From Acidovorax defluvii (GTDB lineage: Bacteria; Pseudomonadota; Gammaproteobacteria; Burkholderiales; Burkholderiaceae_C), in assembly GCA_003268905.1 (NCBI GenBank), contig QLTU01000013.1:40998-104997 (forward strand): a stretch of 64,000 bases of DNA, given 5' to 3'. A program made the position numbers and the translations under genes. Shown here in pieces: positions 44,256-53,093 of this stretch. The notes under the pieces are model-generated. The model saw only the letters and a list, made by a program, of their open reading frames with translations, was not told the DNA's origin and searched no databases. How positions within the stretch are numbered: position 1 is the first letter of the stretch; each line of letters opens with the position of its first letter.

Positions 44256-45662
44256 CTATCGGCCCACCATGTCTTGCGGCACCACCCAGGCGTCAAACTG
44301 TTCGGCCGTGACGTGGCCCGAGGCAATGGCCGCATCGCGCAGGCTGCTGCCTTCGGCGTGCGCCTTCTTGGCAATCTGTGCCGCCTTGTCGTAGCCGATG
44401 TGCGGGTTCAGCGCTGTCACCAGCATCAGCGAACGCTCCAGCAGTTCGGCCATGCGCTCGCGGTGCGGCTCGATGCCTGCGGCGCAATGGTGGTTGAAAC
44501 TGACCATGCCGTCGGCCAGCAGGCGCACGCTTTGCAGAAAATTGTGGATCACGAGCGGACGAAACACGTTCAGCTCGAAATTGCCCGACGCCCCGCCGAT
44601 GTTGATGGCCACGTCGTTGCCCATGACCTGGGCGCACAGCATGGTCAGCGCCTCGCACTGCGTGGGGTTGACCTTGCCCGGCATGATGGACGAGCCCGGC
44701 TCGTTCTCGGGGATGGTGATTTCGCCCAGCCCGCTGCGCGGCCCGCTGGCCAGCCAGCGCACGTCGTTGGCGATCTTCATCAGGCTGGCCGCCAGGGTTT
44801 TGAGCGCACCGTGGCCATGTACCAGCGCATCACAGCTGGCCAGGGCCTCGAACTTGTTGGGCGCGGTGATCAAGGGCAGCCCCGTCAGGTCGGCCAGTTC
44901 GCGCGCCACCGCCGCGGCATAACCGTCGGGCGCATTGAGCCCTGTTCCCACGGCGGTGCCGCCCAGCGCCAGCTCGCACATGTGCGGCAGTGCCGCACGC
45001 ACATGCTGCTCGCCATGCTTGAGCTGCGCCACCCAGCCCGATATTTCCTGCCCCAGTGTGAGCGGTGTGGCGTCTTGCAGATGGGTGCGGCCAATCTTGA
45101 CGATGCCTTCAAAGGCTGTGGCCTTGTCCGCCAACGTGGTGCGCAGTTGCTGCAAGGCAGGCAGCAGCCGGTGCGTCAGCGCCTCCACCGCGGCCAGGTG
45201 CATAGCGGTGGGAAAGACATCGTTGCTCGACTGGCTCTTGTTCACATCGTCGTTGGGGTGCACCAGGCGCCCCTCGCCGCGCGGAGCGCCCAGCAGCTCG
45301 CTGGCGCGGTTGGCCAGCACCTCGTTCATGTTCATGTTGGTCTGGGTGCCCGATCCGGTCTGCCACACCACCAGCGGAAACTCCTGCAGGTGGCCACCGG
45401 CGATCACCTCGTCCGCCGCCGCCACGATGGCCGTGGTCTTGACGGTATCGAGCAGGCCCAAAGCGTTGTTCACATAGGCGCTGGCCCGCTTGACCTGGGC
45501 CAGGGCCCGAATCAGCTCCGGCGCCATGCGCTCACCCGAAATATCAAAATGCTGCAGCGAACGCTGGGTCTGCGCGCCCCACAGGCGCTGGGCGGGCACA
45601 TCAATGGGACCAAAGCTGTCTTTCTCGGTGCGGACTGCGGTCGGGTCGGGTCGGGATGTCAT
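44256..45662 (-). CDS. fumC: class II fumarate hydratase FumC
   Basis: 468-residue iron-independent fumarase of the TCA cycle. Superfamily signature [17 protein letters not shown] is intact, with [20 protein letters not shown] and [20 protein letters not shown] also diagnostic for FumC. The start at ATG 45662 gives the usual length; the upstream frame extension is not conserved in character. It is divergent from a class I fumarase gene across 217 bp, so the organism has both oxygen-stable and iron-sulfur enzymes. Confidence 0.97.
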   Translation of the reverse strand: MTSRPDPTAVRTEKDSFGPIDVPAQRLWGAQTQRSLQHFDISGERMAPELIRALAQVKRASAYVNNALGLLDTVKTTAIVAAADEVIAGGHLQEFPLVVWQTGSGTQTNMNMNEVLANRASELLGAPRGEGRLVHPNDDVNKSQSSNDVFPTAMHLAAVEALTHRLLPALQQLRTTLADKATAFEGIVKIGRTHLQDATPLTLGQEISGWVAQLKHGEQHVRAALPHMCELALGGTAVGTGLNAPDGYAAAVARELADLTGLPLITAPNKFEALASCDALVHGHGALKTLAASLMKIANDVRWLASGPRSGLGEITIPENEPGSSIMPGKVNPTQCEALTMLCAQVMGNDVAINIGGASGNFELNVFRPLVIHNFLQSVRLLADGMVSFNHHCAAGIEPHRERMAELLERSLMLVTALNPHIGYDKAAQIAKKAHAEGSSLRDAAIASGHVTAEQFDAWVVPQDMVGR

Positions 45663-45879
45663 CACAGTTCTGCCTTGCTGCTCTGCGAGCCAATGGAATG
45701 AAGGGATAGAAACACCAGGGCGCAGCATACCCATGCAACGCTGTGCTGCGCTACCCATTGGGGTCGCAGCCGCCGCCTCTTGCGCCAGCCACCGCCCCAC
45801 CATCGTGCCTGACAGCACCGCGCAAGCCCGCAGGGGGATAATTCAGGGTTCGCGATTTACCCCACTGACCCCACCTGCC

Positions 45880-47469
45880 ATGACCACGACCTCCATTCGC
45901 CAAGCAGACCTGATCGAGTCCATCGCCGCCGCGTTGCAGTACATCAGCTACTACCACCCCACCGACTACATCGCCCACCTGGCCCGCGCCTATGAGCGCG
46001 AAAAAAGCCCGGCGGCCAAGGATGCGATCGCCCAGATCCTCACCAACAGCAAGATGAGCGCCACCGGCCAGCGCCCCATCTGCCAGGACACCGGCATCGT
46101 CAACGTCTTCCTGAAGGTGGGCATGGACGTGCGCTGGGAAGGCTTCGATGCTGGTGTCGATGGCAAGCCCTGCAGCCTGGACGACGCCATCAACGAGGGC
46201 GTGCGCCGTGGCTACAACCACCCCGACAACACCCTGCGCGCCAGCGTGGTGGCCGACCCCCAGTTCGACCGCAAGAACACCAAGGACAACACGCCTGCCG
46301 TGATCTTCACCGAGATCGTTCCCGGCAACACCGTGGACATCACCGTGGCGGCCAAGGGCGGTGGCTCTGAGAACAAGTCCAAGATGTACATGCTCAACCC
46401 CAGCGACAACGTGGTGGACTGGGTGCTCAAGACCGTGCCCACCATGGGCGCTGGCTGGTGCCCGCCCGGCATGCTGGGCATCGGCATCGGCGGCACGGCA
46501 GAAAAAGCCGTGCTCATGGCCAAGGAAAGCCTGATGGACGACCTGGACATGTACGAGCTGCAGGCCAAGGCCGAAGCCGCCAAGACCGGCGGCCCCGCGC
46601 TCGACAAGGTCGAAGCCCTGCGCCTCGAACTGTTTGAAAAGGTCAACGCCCTGGGCATTGGCGCCCAAGGCCTGGGCGGCCTGACCACGGTGCTCGACGT
46701 CAAGATCAAGATGTACCCCACGCACGCGGCCAGCAAGCCCATTGCCATGATCCCCAACTGCGCCGCCACGCGCCATGCGCACTTTGTGATGGACGGCTCG
46801 GGCCCCGTGTACCTCACGCCCCCCAGCCTGGACCTGTGGCCCAACGTCGACTGGACGCCCGACTACAACAAGAGCAAGAAGGTCAACCTCGACACCCTCA
46901 CCAAGGAAGAAGTGGCCAGCTGGAAGCCCGGCGACACGCTGCTGCTCAACGGCAAGATGCTCACCGGCCGCGATGCCGCACACAAGCGCATTCAGGACAT
47001 GCTGGCCAAGGGCGAGAAGCTGCCGGTGGACTTCACCAACCGCGTGATCTATTACGTGGGCCCGGTCGACCCCGTGCGTGACGAGGCCGTGGGCCCCGCC
47101 GGCCCGACCACCGCCACGCGCATGGACAAGTTCACCGACATGATGCTGGAGCAGACCGGCCTGATTGCCATGATCGGCAAGGCAGAGCGCGGCCCGGTCG
47201 CCATCGAGTCCATCAAGAACCACAAGAGCGCTTACCTGATGGCCGTGGGCGGTGCCGCCTACCTGGTCAGCAAGGCCATCAAGACCGCCAAGGTGGTGGG
47301 CTTTGAAGACCTGGGCATGGAAGCCATCTACGAATTCGACGTGGTAGACATGCCCGTCACCGTGGCCGTGGACGCGGGCGGCACCAGCGCCCACATCACC
47401 GGCCCCGCCGAGTGGCAAAAGCGCATCGCCACAGGCGAATTCAAGGGCATCGAAGTCGCAGCAGCCTGA
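45880..47469 (+). CDS. fumA: class I fumarate hydratase (FumA-type, iron-sulfur)
   Basis: 529-residue oxygen-sensitive [4Fe-4S] fumarase. Both expected domains are present: N-terminal alpha part with ICQDTGIVNVFLKVG and GGSENKSKMYMLNPSDNVVD, and GAGWCPPGMLGIGIGGTAEK, then the C-terminal beta part with YYVGPVDPVRDEAVGPAGPT and DAGGTSAHITGPAEW. Cluster cysteines lie in ICQDTG, WCPPG and the IPNCAATRH segment. I start at ATG 45880; the upstream frame is intergenic. It is divergent from fumC and followed 100 bp later by murI. Confidence 0.94.
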   Translation: MTTTSIRQADLIESIAAALQYISYYHPTDYIAHLARAYEREKSPAAKDAIAQILTNSKMSATGQRPICQDTGIVNVFLKVGMDVRWEGFDAGVDGKPCSLDDAINEGVRRGYNHPDNTLRASVVADPQFDRKNTKDNTPAVIFTEIVPGNTVDITVAAKGGGSENKSKMYMLNPSDNVVDWVLKTVPTMGAGWCPPGMLGIGIGGTAEKAVLMAKESLMDDLDMYELQAKAEAAKTGGPALDKVEALRLELFEKVNALGIGAQGLGGLTTVLDVKIKMYPTHAASKPIAMIPNCAATRHAHFVMDGSGPVYLTPPSLDLWPNVDWTPDYNKSKKVNLDTLTKEEVASWKPGDTLLLNGKMLTGRDAAHKRIQDMLAKGEKLPVDFTNRVIYYVGPVDPVRDEAVGPAGPTTATRMDKFTDMMLEQTGLIAMIGKAERGPVAIESIKNHKSAYLMAVGGAAYLVSKAIKTAKVVGFEDLGMEAIYEFDVVDMPVTVAVDAGGTSAHITGPAEWQKRIATGEFKGIEVAAA

Positions 47470-47569
47470 TGCCGCCGGGCATGGCGGCATGCCATTAGCG
47501 CAGAAGCGCCATCCGCACACAGCGGGTGGCCCGCCGCCATGCCCCCTTTTTCCTATCCGCCCTGACACC

Positions 47570-48430
47570 ATGAACCGTGCTGCGCAACCCATCGGCGTTT
47601 TCGACAGTGGCATCGGGGGCCTGAGCGTGCTGCAGGCGCTGCGGGCCGAATTGCCCCACGAGCGCTTTGTCTACCTGGCCGACAGCGGCAATGCGCCCTA
47701 TGGCGACGCGCGGGGCGACGCCTTCGTGAGCGCCCGCACGCACGCCATTACGCAACACCTGCGCGAGCAGCACCACATCAAGGCGCTGGTGGTGGCCTGC
47801 AACACGGCCACGGCCGCCGCCATCCATGAAGTGCGCAGCAGCCAGCCCGACCTGCCGCTGGTGGGGCTGGAGCCCGCCCTAAAGCCCGCTGCAGCGTTGA
47901 GCAAAACCGGGCGCATTGGCGTCATCGGTACGCGCGGCACGCTGACCAGCGAGAAATTTTCCAGGCTGCTGGCGTCGCTGGCCGGACAGGCTGAATTCAT
48001 TGTCCAGCCCTGCGATGGCCTGGCACGTGCCATCGAGGACAGCACGGCGCAGCCCTTGCCTACCGACCCTTTTGCTACCGAAACCAGAGCGCTGTGTGCA
48101 CGCTACATCAGCGCCATGGGCACATTTGGTACCGAAACGGGCCACATCGACACGCTGGTGCTGGGCTGCACGCACTATGTGTTTGTGGCGGACGAGCTGC
48201 GCTCACTCGTTGGCCCGCAGGTGCGGCTGATTGAAACCGGCGAGCCGGTGGCACGGCAAACGCGGCGCCTGCTGCACAAGGATGCGCTGCTCACCCCCGA
48301 AGATTCAATAGCCGAGGCGCCCGCCTCCATCCGCTTGCTCACCACCGGCGCACTCGCACCATTGCAGGCGGCCGCAGAACGCTGGCTGCAGCTGCCACCC
48401 GACTGCTGCGCCACTGTCTCCATCCCGTAA
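47570..48430 (+). CDS. murI: glutamate racemase MurI
   Basis: 286-residue cofactor-independent racemase supplying D-glutamate for peptidoglycan. The N-terminal GVFDSGIGGLSVLQALRAEL, YLADSGNAPYG, the first catalytic Cys in VVACNTATAAAI and the second in LVLGCTHYVFV are all present. I chose ATG 47570 at the typical N-terminus; the upstream frame overlaps the fumarase region and lacks family features. No ribosome binding site stands out. Confidence 0.95.
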   Translation: MNRAAQPIGVFDSGIGGLSVLQALRAELPHERFVYLADSGNAPYGDARGDAFVSARTHAITQHLREQHHIKALVVACNTATAAAIHEVRSSQPDLPLVGLEPALKPAAALSKTGRIGVIGTRGTLTSEKFSRLLASLAGQAEFIVQPCDGLARAIEDSTAQPLPTDPFATETRALCARYISAMGTFGTETGHIDTLVLGCTHYVFVADELRSLVGPQVRLIETGEPVARQTRRLLHKDALLTPEDSIAEAPASIRLLTTGALAPLQAAAERWLQLPPDCCATVSIP

Positions 48431-48431
48431 A

Positions 48432-48495
48432 TACAGATCAAATCAGGCTGTAGCGCTTGCTGGTAAAGCGCGAGCAGCTATTTAATTGATAGCTA
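48432..48495 (+). repeat. palindromic repeat, copy 7
   Basis: AGGCTGTAGCGCTTGCTGGT, then AAAGCGCGAGCAGCTATTTA, between the convergent murI and metallopeptidase genes. Confidence 0.84.
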
Positions 48496-49011
48496 TTCCG
48501 GCGCCCACAGACGCTCGCCAGCGTGCTCGAGGTACGTGAGGTAAAGGCGCACGTCAAACTCGTACTGGTGGTATTGAGGCTCCATGTGCTCGCACAGCTT
48601 GTAGAAGGCCTTGTCGTGGTCTTTCTCGCGCAAATGGGCCAGTTCGTGCACCACGATCATGCGCAAAAACTCGTCCGGAACCTGTTTGAACATGGCTGCA
48701 ACGCGAATCTCATGCTTGGCCGCCAGGCGGTTGCCCTGCACGCGCGACACCGAGGTATGCAACCCCAGCGCATGGCGCACGACATGGATCTTGCTGTCAA
48801 AAACCACCTTGTTCACCGTGCCTGCGTTGCGCAGATGTCGGGCCTTCAGTTCTGCAGCGTAGTCATACAACGCCTTGTCGCTGCGCACCGCGTGCGGCTG
48901 GGGGTATTTGCGCAGCAACACAGGGCCCAGCCGCCCCTCGCCCAGCAGTTGCCGGGCCTGGTCTTGCAGCGACTCGGGGTAGGTGCGCAGGTAAGGCAGA
49001 TCGGTTTTCAT
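48493..49011 (-). CDS. YgjP-like (M48/DUF45) metallopeptidase
   Basis: 172 residues. The zinc site HELAHLREKDHDKAFYKLCE (HEXXH with a downstream HxxxF) is intact near residue 120, in the DEFLRMIVVHELAH context of the DUF45/YgjP family. The upstream region has KARHLRNAGTVNKVVFDSKI. Substrate and role are unknown. The start is ATG 49011; a TTG or ATG further up would lengthen it by 10 residues. It lies 73 bp downstream of the next gene on the same strand. Confidence 0.82.
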   Translation of the reverse strand: MKTDLPYLRTYPESLQDQARQLLGEGRLGPVLLRKYPQPHAVRSDKALYDYAAELKARHLRNAGTVNKVVFDSKIHVVRHALGLHTSVSRVQGNRLAAKHEIRVAAMFKQVPDEFLRMIVVHELAHLREKDHDKAFYKLCEHMEPQYHQYEFDVRLYLTYLEHAGERLWAPE

Positions 49012-49084
49012 CCAGTCACCGTCAATCGCGCAGCGCAGCAAGCCGGGCCAGGCCGGTGGCGCAGCAACTCAAAAACTCGCGTTT

Positions 49085-49720
49085 TCAGTGAAGGTGGCGC
49101 GGGCGACGTCCGCCACCGTGTCCGCCACCCGAGCCGCCAGGCCCACCCGATCCACGCGGGGGCTTGCCAATTTCCAGCGAATTGACCAGGGCGTCGAAAC
49201 GCTGGGTGAACAACTTGTCGATCTCGGCCACCACGCCACCGAGCTCGGCGCCATCAAAGTGGCGCTCCATCATGTTCACCACATCCTGCACCAGCAAATC
49301 GCGCTGCACCTGCATGATGGCCGCAGGCGTAGGGCCCACGAACAGCATCACAAAATCGTCGCGCGACTCGGTGCCGTCGTCTTCCTCGTCCTCATCGAAA
49401 TCGGCGTCGTAAAACGTCACCTCGATGGCGGCGCCCAACTCGGCCAGCTCGTTGAGGCTCATGCACATTTCATCGAGCGACTGGCGAAAATCGTCGTCGC
49501 CACGCACCGTCCAGCACATCTGCAGCATGTGCTCCTGGGCATCGAACTTGATGCCGGGCTCTTCTTCGTAGGCACTGGCCGCGCCATCGGCCAGCGAGCG
49601 GGCACCGGCGTATTTCCACAGGGGTTTGAGCGCCTCCTGGAGCTGTTCAAAGCTGGTATCGGCGCGCAACTGGACCTGTCCGTGGACATGGATTTCAAAG
49701 GGAGCGTTGTAACTTGACAT
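49085..49720 (-). CDS. conserved betaproteobacterial hypothetical protein
   Basis: 211 residues, no signal peptide or membrane segment. An acidic alpha/beta N-terminal domain (MSSYNAPFEIHVHGQVQLRA, FEQLQEALKPLWKYAGARSL) with a strongly acidic run DADFDEDEEDDGTESRDD, followed by DFVMLFVGPTPAAIMQVQRD and a Gly/Arg/His-rich tail (GGSGGGHGGGRRPRH) that might bind metal or nucleic acid. I do not recognise its function; similar proteins occur in Comamonadaceae. It is followed on the minus strand by the metallopeptidase gene and preceded by tRNA-Leu. Confidence 0.75.
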   Translation of the reverse strand: MSSYNAPFEIHVHGQVQLRADTSFEQLQEALKPLWKYAGARSLADGAASAYEEEPGIKFDAQEHMLQMCWTVRGDDDFRQSLDEMCMSLNELAELGAAIEVTFYDADFDEDEEDDGTESRDDFVMLFVGPTPAAIMQVQRDLLVQDVVNMMERHFDGAELGGVVAEIDKLFTQRFDALVNSLEIGKPPRGSGGPGGSGGGHGGGRRPRHLH

Positions 49721-49733
49721 GATTGAATCGTAG

Positions 49734-49826
49734 TGGTGCCCCGAGCCGGGGTCGAACCGGCACGCCCCTTTTCAGGAAAGCGGCGGATTTTAAGTCCGCA
49801 GTGTCTACCAATTTCACCATCGGGGC
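49734..49826 (-). tRNA. tRNA-Leu (anticodon TAA)
   Basis: Minus strand: acceptor GCCCCGA pairs with TCGGGGC, CCA is encoded (49734-49736), D-loop GGTGAAATTGGTAGACAC, anticodon loop CTTAAAA, a long variable arm and T-loop GGTTCGACCCC. Length of 93 nt fits a leucine tRNA. Confidence 0.96.
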
Positions 49827-49944
49827 GCCGGCTGCCCAACGCACACCTGCGTCACAGCGTAACCCGGGCCGCGCGGACACGCAATGCCCCTGTCTTATCC
49901 GGTGAACGCAACGCCCGATCAACCGGACTATCGCCATCACCAAG

Positions 49945-49970
49945 AAAAAAGGGAAGCCGAAGCTTCCCTT
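49945..49970 (-). terminator. terminator after tRNA-Gly copy 2
   Basis: Minus strand AAGGGAAGC-TTCG-GCTTCCCTTTTTT: 9-bp stem with stable TTCG loop and T-run. Confidence 0.93.
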
Positions 49971-49977
49971 GCATATC

Positions 49978-50053
49978 TGGAGCGGGAAAAGAGTCTCGAA
50001 CTCTCGACCTCAACCTTGGCAAGGTTGCGCTCTACCAACTGAGCTATTCCCGC
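49978..50053 (-). tRNA. tRNA-Gly (anticodon GCC), copy 2
   Basis: Minus strand: GCGGGAATAGCTCAGTTGGT start, anticodon loop CTTGCCAA, T-arm GAGAGTTCGAGACTC, encoded CCA at 49978-49980. Sequence is identical to the copy at 50372-50447. A -10 TATAAT (50105-50110) lies about 50 nt upstream. Confidence 0.97.
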
Positions 50054-50104
50054 ATTTACTTTTACACCCTGTAGTCACCTTCAGCGTGCATCAGCAAGTC
50101 TCAA

Positions 50105-50110
50105 ATTATA
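50105..50110 (-). promoter_or_regulatory. -10 element for tRNA-Gly copy 2
   Basis: TATAAT on the minus strand (GCTATAATTTG), about 50 nt before the tRNA; no clear -35. Confidence 0.4.
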
Positions 50111-50239
50111 GCGTTATTTTTTAGCTCTCCAGAAGCTGGGAACATTTTTTTTGAAAAATTTTCTCAGACCGTCCACTGAAGCGACCCAACAAATAGGCCC
50201 CGAAGGACCTTGTTGCATCGGATTGAACCAATGGTGTTC

Positions 50240-50313
50240 TGGAGGCGCGGTCCGGAGTCGAACCGGACTAACCGGATTTGCAATCCGGGGCATAACCGCT
50301 TTGCTACCGCGCC
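50240..50313 (-). tRNA. tRNA-Cys (anticodon GCA)
   Basis: Minus strand: GGCGCGG acceptor pairs with CCGCGCC, discriminator T then encoded CCA at 50240-50242, anticodon loop TTGCAAA, T-arm CCGGTTCGACTCCGG. 74 nt. Confidence 0.96.
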
Positions 50314-50334
50314 AAAAAATCACTTTCCTCCGAC

Positions 50335-50367
50335 AAAAAAGGGAAGCTAACGCTTCCCTTTTTTTGG
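50335..50367 (-). terminator. terminator after tRNA-Gly copy 1
   Basis: AAAAAAGGGAAGC-TAAC-GCTTCCCTTTTTTT: symmetric, works in either direction, lies between tRNA-Gly and tRNA-Cys. Confidence 0.92.
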
Positions 50368-50371
50368 AAAT

Positions 50372-50447
50372 TGGAGCGGGAAAAGAGTCTCGAACTCTCG
50401 ACCTCAACCTTGGCAAGGTTGCGCTCTACCAACTGAGCTATTCCCGC
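50372..50447 (-). tRNA. tRNA-Gly (anticodon GCC), copy 1
   Basis: Identical to 49978-50053. Encoded CCA at 50372-50374. A consensus -10 TATAAT (50465-50470, minus) lies about 18 nt upstream, giving a short leader. Confidence 0.97.
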
Positions 50448-50464
50448 ATTTACCGAAGCTTCAC

Positions 50465-50470
50465 ATTATA
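50465..50470 (-). promoter_or_regulatory. -10 element for tRNA-Gly copy 1
   Basis: TATAAT in GTTGTATAATGTG, minus strand; start of transcription would be about 11 nt before the tRNA. Confidence 0.5.
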
Positions 50471-50532
50471 CAACGTTTGCTGCGATGAAGTGTATTGTAG
50501 CGCAATTTTCAAGGGCTGCCAGCATTTTTTCA

Positions 50533-52965
50533 TCAATGCTTCAACGGATCGGCGTTGGCCGCACCCACAACCGATTTTTCTGCCGCCGATGCCACCACGA
50601 CAGCCGCATCTTCATCACTCAAAGGAACCGGTTTGCGCTCCAAAGCAACTTCCAGCACCTTGTCGATCCATTTGACCGGCACGATCTCCAGACCGCTCTT
50701 CACGTTGTCGGGAATCTCCTGCAGGTCTTTCATGTTCTCTTCAGGGATCAGCACCGTCTTGATTCCGCCGCGCAACGCCGCCAGCAGTTTTTCCTTGAGG
50801 CCACCAATCGCAGTGACCTCGCCGCGCAGGGTGATTTCCCCTGTCATCGCCACATCACCCCGCACTGGAATCCCCGTGAGGGCCGACACAAATGCAGTGG
50901 TCATGGCCGCGCCCGCGCTGGGGCCATCCTTGGGTGTGGCGCCGTCGGGCACGTGAATATGAATGTCGCGCTTTTCAAAAGCCTCGTCCTTGATGCCCAA
51001 CATGCGTGCCCGGCTGCGCACCACCGTACGGGCGGCTTCAACCGACTCTTTCATCACGTCGCCCAGCGAACCCGTGCGGGTGATGACACCCTTGCCCGGC
51101 ATGGCAGCCGCCTCAATGGTGAGCAAATCGCCGCCAACTTCCGTCCACGCAAGCCCAACCACCTGGCCGACCTGGTTCTGAGACTCCGCGCGGCCGTAGG
51201 TGTATTTGCGCACCCCCAAAAAGTCGGGCAGGTTGTCTTCATTCACGACGACCTGCGGCTGCAGCTTTTTGAGCTGCAACCCCTTCACCACCTTACGGCA
51301 GATCTTGGAGAGCTCGCGCTCCAGCGAGCGCACACCGGCCTCGCGGGTGTAGTAGCGCACCATATCGCGCACAGCACCTTCGGTGATGAGAAGTTCCTCG
51401 TCCTTCACGCCATTGTTCTTGAGCTGCTTGGGTAGCAGGTACTTCATGGCGATGCTGGTCTTCTCGTCTTCGGTGTAACCCGACAGGCGAATCACCTCCA
51501 TGCGATCAAGCAGGGCTGGTGGAATGTTCATCGAGTTCGATGTCGCCACGAACATGACGTCGCTCAGATCGAAGTCCACCTCGACATAGTGGTCGCCAAA
51601 GGTGTGGTTTTGCTCCGGGTCCAGCACCTCCAGCAGCGCACTCGACGGGTCGCCCCGAAAATCGGTGCCCAGCTTGTCGATTTCGTCCAGCAGGAACAGG
51701 GGGTTGCGCACTCCTACCTTACCCAGGCTCTGCAGCACCTTGCCTGGCATGGCGCCGATGTACGTGCGGCGATGCCCACGGATTTCCGCTTCGTCGCGCA
51801 TCCCGCCAAGCGCCATGCGTACATACTTGCGCCCGGTCGCTTTGGCAATCGACTGCCCCAGCGAGGTCTTGCCCACACCGGGTGGCCCCACCAGGCACAG
51901 GATGGGCGCCTTGACCTTGTCCACTCGCTGCTGCACTGCAAGATATTCAAGGATGCGGTCCTTGACCTTGTCGAGGCCGAAATGGTCTTCATTGAGCACC
52001 GTTTCGGCATTGCCCAAATCGTGCTTGATCTTGCTCTTCTTGCTCCAGGGCAAGCCCGTGAGCACATCGATATAGCTGCGCACCACGGTGGCTTCTGCCG
52101 ACATGGGCGACATCAGCTTGAGCTTTTTGAACTCGGCCTCGGCCTTCTTGCGGGCCTCTGTCGGCATCTTGGCGAGTTTGATCTTCTTGTCGATCTCTTC
52201 AATATCGGCGCCGTCTTCCCCCTCGCCGAGTTCTTTCTGGATGGCCTTGACCTGCTCGTTGAGATAGAAGTCGCGCTGATTCTTCTCCATCTGCCGCTTC
52301 ACGCGGCCGCGAATCTTCTTGTCGACATTCAGGATGTCGACTTCCCGGTCAAGCTGCTCGAACAAATTCTCGAGGCGCGCCTTGACGTCAGAGAGATCCA
52401 GAACCACCTGCTTGTTCTCCAGCTTGAGAGGCAGGTGGGCCGCAATGGTGTCAGCCAACCGACCGGGGTCGTCGATGCTGGAGATGGACGTGAGAATCTC
52501 GGGTGGGATCTTTTTGTTGAGCTTGACGTACTGGTCAAACTGCTGCATCACCGCCCGGCGAAGCGCCTCGATTTCACTCGATTTGTGCTTTTCCTGGTCT
52601 TGCTCGACAGGGGTCACGGTCGCCGTGAAATGGGTTTCCGCATCGGCAATGGATGTCACCAGAGCGCGCTGCTGACCTTCAACAAGCACTTTGACAGTGC
52701 CGTCGGGCAACTTGAGCATCTGCAAGATGGTGGAGACACAGCCCACGTCGAACATATCCTCAACGGAAGGCTCATCCTTCGCGGCCGCCTTTTGCGCCAC
52801 GAGCATGATGCGCCGGTCGGACTCCATCGCCAACTCAAGCGCCTTGATGCTCTTGGGTCGACCCACAAAAAGCGGAATGACCATGTGGGGGAACACCACC
52901 ACATCGCGCAAAGGCAACAGCGGCAGATCAATGGGAGTGGCTGGCAGGGGGGTATGTCCGGACAT
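50533..52965 (-). CDS. lon: ATP-dependent protease Lon
   Basis: 810-residue cytoplasmic AAA+ serine protease that removes misfolded and short-lived regulatory proteins. N-terminal substrate domain (LPLLPLRDVVVFPHMVIPLF), Walker A VGPPGVGKTSLGQSIAK, Walker B FLLDEIDKL, and the protease dyad region with Ser in PKDGPSAGAAMTTAF and Lys further on in GGLKEKLLAALRGGIK. I start at ATG 52965 with GAGG 6-9 nt upstream. The last gene of the tig-clpP-clpX-lon series. Confidence 0.97.
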   Translation of the reverse strand: MSGHTPLPATPIDLPLLPLRDVVVFPHMVIPLFVGRPKSIKALELAMESDRRIMLVAQKAAAKDEPSVEDMFDVGCVSTILQMLKLPDGTVKVLVEGQQRALVTSIADAETHFTATVTPVEQDQEKHKSSEIEALRRAVMQQFDQYVKLNKKIPPEILTSISSIDDPGRLADTIAAHLPLKLENKQVVLDLSDVKARLENLFEQLDREVDILNVDKKIRGRVKRQMEKNQRDFYLNEQVKAIQKELGEGEDGADIEEIDKKIKLAKMPTEARKKAEAEFKKLKLMSPMSAEATVVRSYIDVLTGLPWSKKSKIKHDLGNAETVLNEDHFGLDKVKDRILEYLAVQQRVDKVKAPILCLVGPPGVGKTSLGQSIAKATGRKYVRMALGGMRDEAEIRGHRRTYIGAMPGKVLQSLGKVGVRNPLFLLDEIDKLGTDFRGDPSSALLEVLDPEQNHTFGDHYVEVDFDLSDVMFVATSNSMNIPPALLDRMEVIRLSGYTEDEKTSIAMKYLLPKQLKNNGVKDEELLITEGAVRDMVRYYTREAGVRSLERELSKICRKVVKGLQLKKLQPQVVVNEDNLPDFLGVRKYTYGRAESQNQVGQVVGLAWTEVGGDLLTIEAAAMPGKGVITRTGSLGDVMKESVEAARTVVRSRARMLGIKDEAFEKRDIHIHVPDGATPKDGPSAGAAMTTAFVSALTGIPVRGDVAMTGEITLRGEVTAIGGLKEKLLAALRGGIKTVLIPEENMKDLQEIPDNVKSGLEIVPVKWIDKVLEVALERKPVPLSDEDAAVVVASAAEKSVVGAANADPLKH

Positions 52966-52989
52966 GGAAATCCTCAAAGTACTCTGTGG

Positions 52990-53017
52990 AATATGGTCCA
53001 CATGTGGGGATTTTCAA
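52990..53017 (-). promoter_or_regulatory. candidate promoter of lon
   Basis: Minus strand TTGAAA (53012-53017), 16-nt spacer, CATATT (52990-52995). It could serve sigma70; a sigma32 reading is possible but weak. Confidence 0.35.
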
Positions 53018-53093
53018 CCCTTGCGCACAGCCGCACTGCAGCAAGGGTTGATGGGTTTCAGGGGGCCGCGAAAGTGCGCCCGCTCCGGTCGCT

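Noticed and set aside
52985..53060. Sigma32 heat-shock promoter for lon
   Set aside because: A TTGAAA is present but the -10 does not match CCCCAT-T at correct spacing; listed only as a weak general promoter.
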